DNA of 64,000 nucleotides from Nitrospira sp. (lineage in GTDB: Bacteria > Nitrospirota > Nitrospiria > Nitrospirales > Nitrospiraceae): positions 992,001 through 1,056,000 of the forward strand of contig JACOEK010000001.1 of NCBI GenBank assembly GCA_024998595.1. Direction: 5' to 3'. A program made the position numbers and the translations under genes. Below, piece by piece: positions 60,858 through 64,000 of this stretch. The notes under the pieces were generated by a model that saw only the letters and a program-made list of their open reading frames with translations, made no database searches and was not told where the DNA came from. Position 1 is the stretch's first letter; each line of letters starts with the position of its first letter.

Positions 60858-61961
60858 ATGCTGATCGGAGTTCCGAAAGAGGTAAAGGATTTTGAATACC
60901 GCGTGAGTGTGACGCCGGACGGCGTGCATCTGTTGCGGCAGCACGGCCATCAGGTGCTGGTGGAGCCCTCGGCCGGACAGGGAAGCGGATTTTCGGACGA
61001 GGCCTATCGTCATGCCGGCGCTGAGGTCGTCGCCTCGAAAGAAGAGGTCTTCCAACGGGCGGAACTGATTGTGAAAGTGAAGGAGCCTCAGTTATCCGAA
61101 TGTGCGTTGTTTCGCCCAGGTCAGGTGCTGTTCACCTATCTGCATCTCGCCTCATTGCCGGACCTGACCAAGGCGTTGATGGCGGCGGAGGTCACGGCCA
61201 TTGCCTATGAAACCGTCGAAGCAAGGGACCATAGTCTGCCCATGCTGCGGCCGATGAGTGAGATTGCCGGACGTCTTGCTGTACAGGTCGGAGCTCATTA
61301 TCTGGGCACGGTTCAAGGGGGGAGGGGCGTCCTGTTGGCCGGCGTGCCGGGTGTGTTGCCGGGCCATGTTGTGGTGTTGGGCGCCGGGGTCGTGGGAACG
61401 TCGGCGGTCAGAATTGCCGTCGGATTGGGCGCACAGGTTACGGTGATTAATCTGGATTTGGATCGATTACGCGTGCTTGATGATTTGTACGGAGGACGTA
61501 TTGCCACCTGTGCGGCGACTGAATCGGCCATCGAACGAGCGGTCATGCAGGCCGACTTGGTAATTGGCGCCGTATTGGTACCCGGGGCGCGCGCGCCACG
61601 AGTCATCTCGCGCAGTCTCGTGTCGAAGATGCAGATTGGGTCCGTCATCGTGGACGTCGCCGTCGATCAGGGCGGGTGTTGCGAAACAACCAGGCCCACG
61701 ACGCATTCGGATCCTGTCTACACGGTGGACGGGGTCGTGCACTACTGCGTAACCAACATGCCGGGAATTGTCCCGTACACCTCCACTCGAGCATTGACCA
61801 ACGTGACCTTGCCTTACCTTGTCCGGCTCGCATCGGAGGGGGTTGAGAAAGCCATTCGATCGGACGCCGGCCTTGCCAAAGGTGTGAATGTGATGAATGG
61901 AAAGATTACGTGCCAAGCAGTGGCCGAATCTCACGGCTTGCGTTTTACCCCTCTGTTGTAA
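60858..61961 (+). CDS. ald: alanine dehydrogenase
   Basis: [23 protein letters not shown]...[20 protein letters not shown]...[25 protein letters not shown]. Confidence 0.95.
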   Translation: MLIGVPKEVKDFEYRVSVTPDGVHLLRQHGHQVLVEPSAGQGSGFSDEAYRHAGAEVVASKEEVFQRAELIVKVKEPQLSECALFRPGQVLFTYLHLASLPDLTKALMAAEVTAIAYETVEARDHSLPMLRPMSEIAGRLAVQVGAHYLGTVQGGRGVLLAGVPGVLPGHVVVLGAGVVGTSAVRIAVGLGAQVTVINLDLDRLRVLDDLYGGRIATCAATESAIERAVMQADLVIGAVLVPGARAPRVISRSLVSKMQIGSVIVDVAVDQGGCCETTRPTTHSDPVYTVDGVVHYCVTNMPGIVPYTSTRALTNVTLPYLVRLASEGVEKAIRSDAGLAKGVNVMNGKITCQAVAESHGLRFTPLL

Positions 61962-61995
61962 GACAATCCGGCTTCCGTTTTCGGATCCGCCCGGT

Positions 61996-62074
<79 letters not shown>

Positions 62075-62356
62075 CAACACTCCCTTGTTCCGCAACCTTC
62101 TTTTCGACGGCGGCGGGATCAACCTCGCACCAGCTAGTCTCGATTATCCAGCCCGGTTATAGGTATTGCGCCACGCGTAGCTCTTCTGTCCCTATTCAGC
62201 ACGTGTGATCACGATGGCTTTCGCCTGCAACCCGGCTCAATCGGGAGCCTTACATCTTGCCGGGGGCTTCCATCATCCGGGTACCTCCTCTCTCCACGGT
62301 CCGCACTCGGATCAGGCCCTCATGGTTTGTTACGTACCTGCCGATAAGGTAGTCGT

Positions 62357-62479
62357 ATGAGTGTGAGACCGCAGCGTAAAGATGCAAATCTCGTGACGAC
62401 CTGTAGGCGCTGTGAGAGTATTCGGTGTAAGGCGGGGGAATCGCTCTGCGCCGACAAGCTGGCATTGAGGAAGTTGTGA
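62357..62479 (+). CDS. 40-aa four-Cys (zinc-finger-like) protein
   Basis: MSVRPQRKDANLVTTCRRCESIRCKAGESLCADKLALRKL; AAGG RBS; ends 4 bp before acyP ATG. Confidence 0.55.
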   Translation: MSVRPQRKDANLVTTCRRCESIRCKAGESLCADKLALRKL

Positions 62480-62483
62480 CACG

Positions 62484-62771
62484 ATGACGGATATCGGCGA
62501 ATCGGTGCGCGCACGAATTGTGGTGAGTGGCCGTGTGCAGGGAGTGGGCTACCGGGCCTTCACCTGCCGCATGGCGGCTGCGCGTGGGCTGACCGGCGGA
62601 GTGGAAAATCTCGATAGCGGTCAGGTGGCGGTGGATGTGGAAGGTGGACGAGCTGTGCTTGAGGAATTCCTGGCAGATCTCAAAAAGGGGCCGGTCGGGG
62701 CGCGGGTGACCCAGGTACAGGTGGAATGGGGCAACGCCACGGGCCGGTATCACGATTTTACGATCCGGTAG
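62484..62771 (+). CDS. acyP: acylphosphatase
   Basis: [45 protein letters not shown]. Confidence 0.95.
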   Translation: MTDIGESVRARIVVSGRVQGVGYRAFTCRMAAARGLTGGVENLDSGQVAVDVEGGRAVLEEFLADLKKGPVGARVTQVQVEWGNATGRYHDFTIR

Positions 62772-62785
62772 TAGGTGACGACGTT

Positions 62786-63784
62786 ATGGCTCGACGTGCA
62801 ACCGTACGACAGGATACCGAGGAAACGACGCCGGTCTCAACCCGCCGTCCGCGTGCGGCGCGCGCGGAAGAGGATGAGGATGCGGAGTCGCAAGGCCACT
62901 CCGAATCGGAGGACTCCGGCGGAGAAACCCGCCAAGCGGAATCCGGGCGTGCGGAAGGGCTCGATACCATCAAGAGTTACCTGCGCGAAGTCCGCAAGTC
63001 GACCCTGTTGAACTTCAAACAAGAACAATCGCTGGGCAAGCGAGTGATGGCCGGCGATGAAGCGGCTCGACAGGAGATGATCGAAGCGAATCTCCGGCTG
63101 GTCATCAGTATCGGAAAGCGATACATGAATCGCGGATTCCCTTTTGCCGACATCGTCGAAGAAGGCAATCTCGGCCTGATCAAGGCCGTGGAGAAGTTCA
63201 ATTACAAGCGAGGATTCCGCTTCAGCACCTATGCGTCCTGGTGGATTCGTCAGTATATCGAGCGAGCCATTATCAACCAGGGCAAACTCGTCCGGTTGCC
63301 GGTGCATGTGGTCGAACGGTTGAACCGGTACCTCTGCAAGGTTGAGCAATTGGTCCATGAACTCGGCCGGGAACCGCGGGCCGAGGAAGTCGCGGCCAAG
63401 TTGAAAACCAGTGAGGCGGAGGTAGACGATCTGAAGCAGCTGGTTCGCACCACCTGTTCGCTCGACAGCCCGATCAGCGACCGGCAGGACACCTTCCTGC
63501 GGGACGTGATCGAAGATCCGCTCTGTCTCACGCCTGCGGACACGACCGAAGGGGTGATGCGCCGGGCCGAACTTATGGCCTGGGTCAATGAGTTGCCCGA
63601 AAAGGAGCGGACGGTGATTTTGGCACGGTTTGGACTTGACGGCGCCGAGTCGCGGACGTTAGAAGAGATCGGCCATGAGATGGGGCTGACTCGCGAACGA
63701 GTCCGCCAAATCGAAACCGCTGCGCTTGCAAGGCTTCGCGGGATCATTGAACGGAAAACTATGAAGCGGGCGGACCTTTTATGA
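62786..63784 (+). CDS. sigma-70 family RNA polymerase sigma factor (RpoD/RpoS-like)
   Basis: [63 protein letters not shown]; start MARRATVRQ internal to the ORF. Confidence 0.95.
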   Translation: MARRATVRQDTEETTPVSTRRPRAARAEEDEDAESQGHSESEDSGGETRQAESGRAEGLDTIKSYLREVRKSTLLNFKQEQSLGKRVMAGDEAARQEMIEANLRLVISIGKRYMNRGFPFADIVEEGNLGLIKAVEKFNYKRGFRFSTYASWWIRQYIERAIINQGKLVRLPVHVVERLNRYLCKVEQLVHELGREPRAEEVAAKLKTSEAEVDDLKQLVRTTCSLDSPISDRQDTFLRDVIEDPLCLTPADTTEGVMRRAELMAWVNELPEKERTVILARFGLDGAESRTLEEIGHEMGLTRERVRQIETAALARLRGIIERKTMKRADLL

Positions 63785-63802
63785 GAACCTCCCGATTCGA
63801 TC

Positions 63803-64000
63803 ATGCCCATGAACTACAAATCCCTCATCCGAGAAGTTCCCGACTTTCCTAAGCCCGGCATCCTGTTCTACGACATCACCACGCTCCTCAAAGATCCGCA
63901 AGCCTTTCGCGCCATCGCCGATGAGCTGGCAGCCCGTTATGAAGGCCAGCGCATTGCGAAGGTCATCGGGATCGAGTCGCGAGGGTTTATCCTCGGCGGC
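63803..64000 (+). CDS. apt: adenine phosphoribosyltransferase (truncated by window end)
   Basis: [48 protein letters not shown]...[14 protein letters not shown]. Confidence 0.93.
   Translation, partial: MPMNYKSLIREVPDFPKPGILFYDITTLLKDPQAFRAIADELAARYEGQRIAKVIGIESRGFILGG

Noticed and set aside
62250-62753. 167-aa minus-strand ORF over acyP
   Set aside because: Overlaps acyP and the 40-aa Cys ORF on the plus strand; no family features beyond a short C-terminal stretch.

Overview
The window is 64 kb of GC-rich bacterial chromosome. Gene content and protein style resemble Nitrospira/Nitrospirota; this is inference, since no marker was searched. Most of it is ordinary single-copy metabolism and regulation: MFS/Aas phospholipid acyltransferase, prmA, thiD/tenA, sthA, tpx, a two-subunit pyruvate carboxylase, hemE-hemH-hemY, mazG, ntrY/ntrX-like, purM-purN, malQ, a phosphorelay cluster with a diguanylate cyclase, gpx, htpX, squalene/phytoene synthase, a small ferredoxin/redox cluster, ald, acyP, a sigma-70 factor and the start of apt. 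Two tRNAs are present: Ala-CGC and Pro-CGG. I found no CRISPR array, prophage, transposase, rRNA or obvious defence island. The observations most worth a second look are: two genes whose best-supported start codons are near-cognate (ACG for the squalene synthase-like gene, ATC for aas); a 116-bp MITE-like element with terminal inverted repeats next to tRNA-Ala; promoters with 18-bp spacers placed so close to hemE, purM and a cupredoxin gene that their mRNAs should be (nearly) leaderless; several overlooked small ORFs, including a 40-aa four-Cys protein 4 bp upstream of acyP; a lipoprotein thiol peroxidase lacking the resolving Cys; a ferredoxin with a Cys-to-Gln change typical of 7Fe ferredoxins; and operator-like repeat clusters upstream of an outer-membrane beta-barrel gene. 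I did not find a clearly new multi-gene system.
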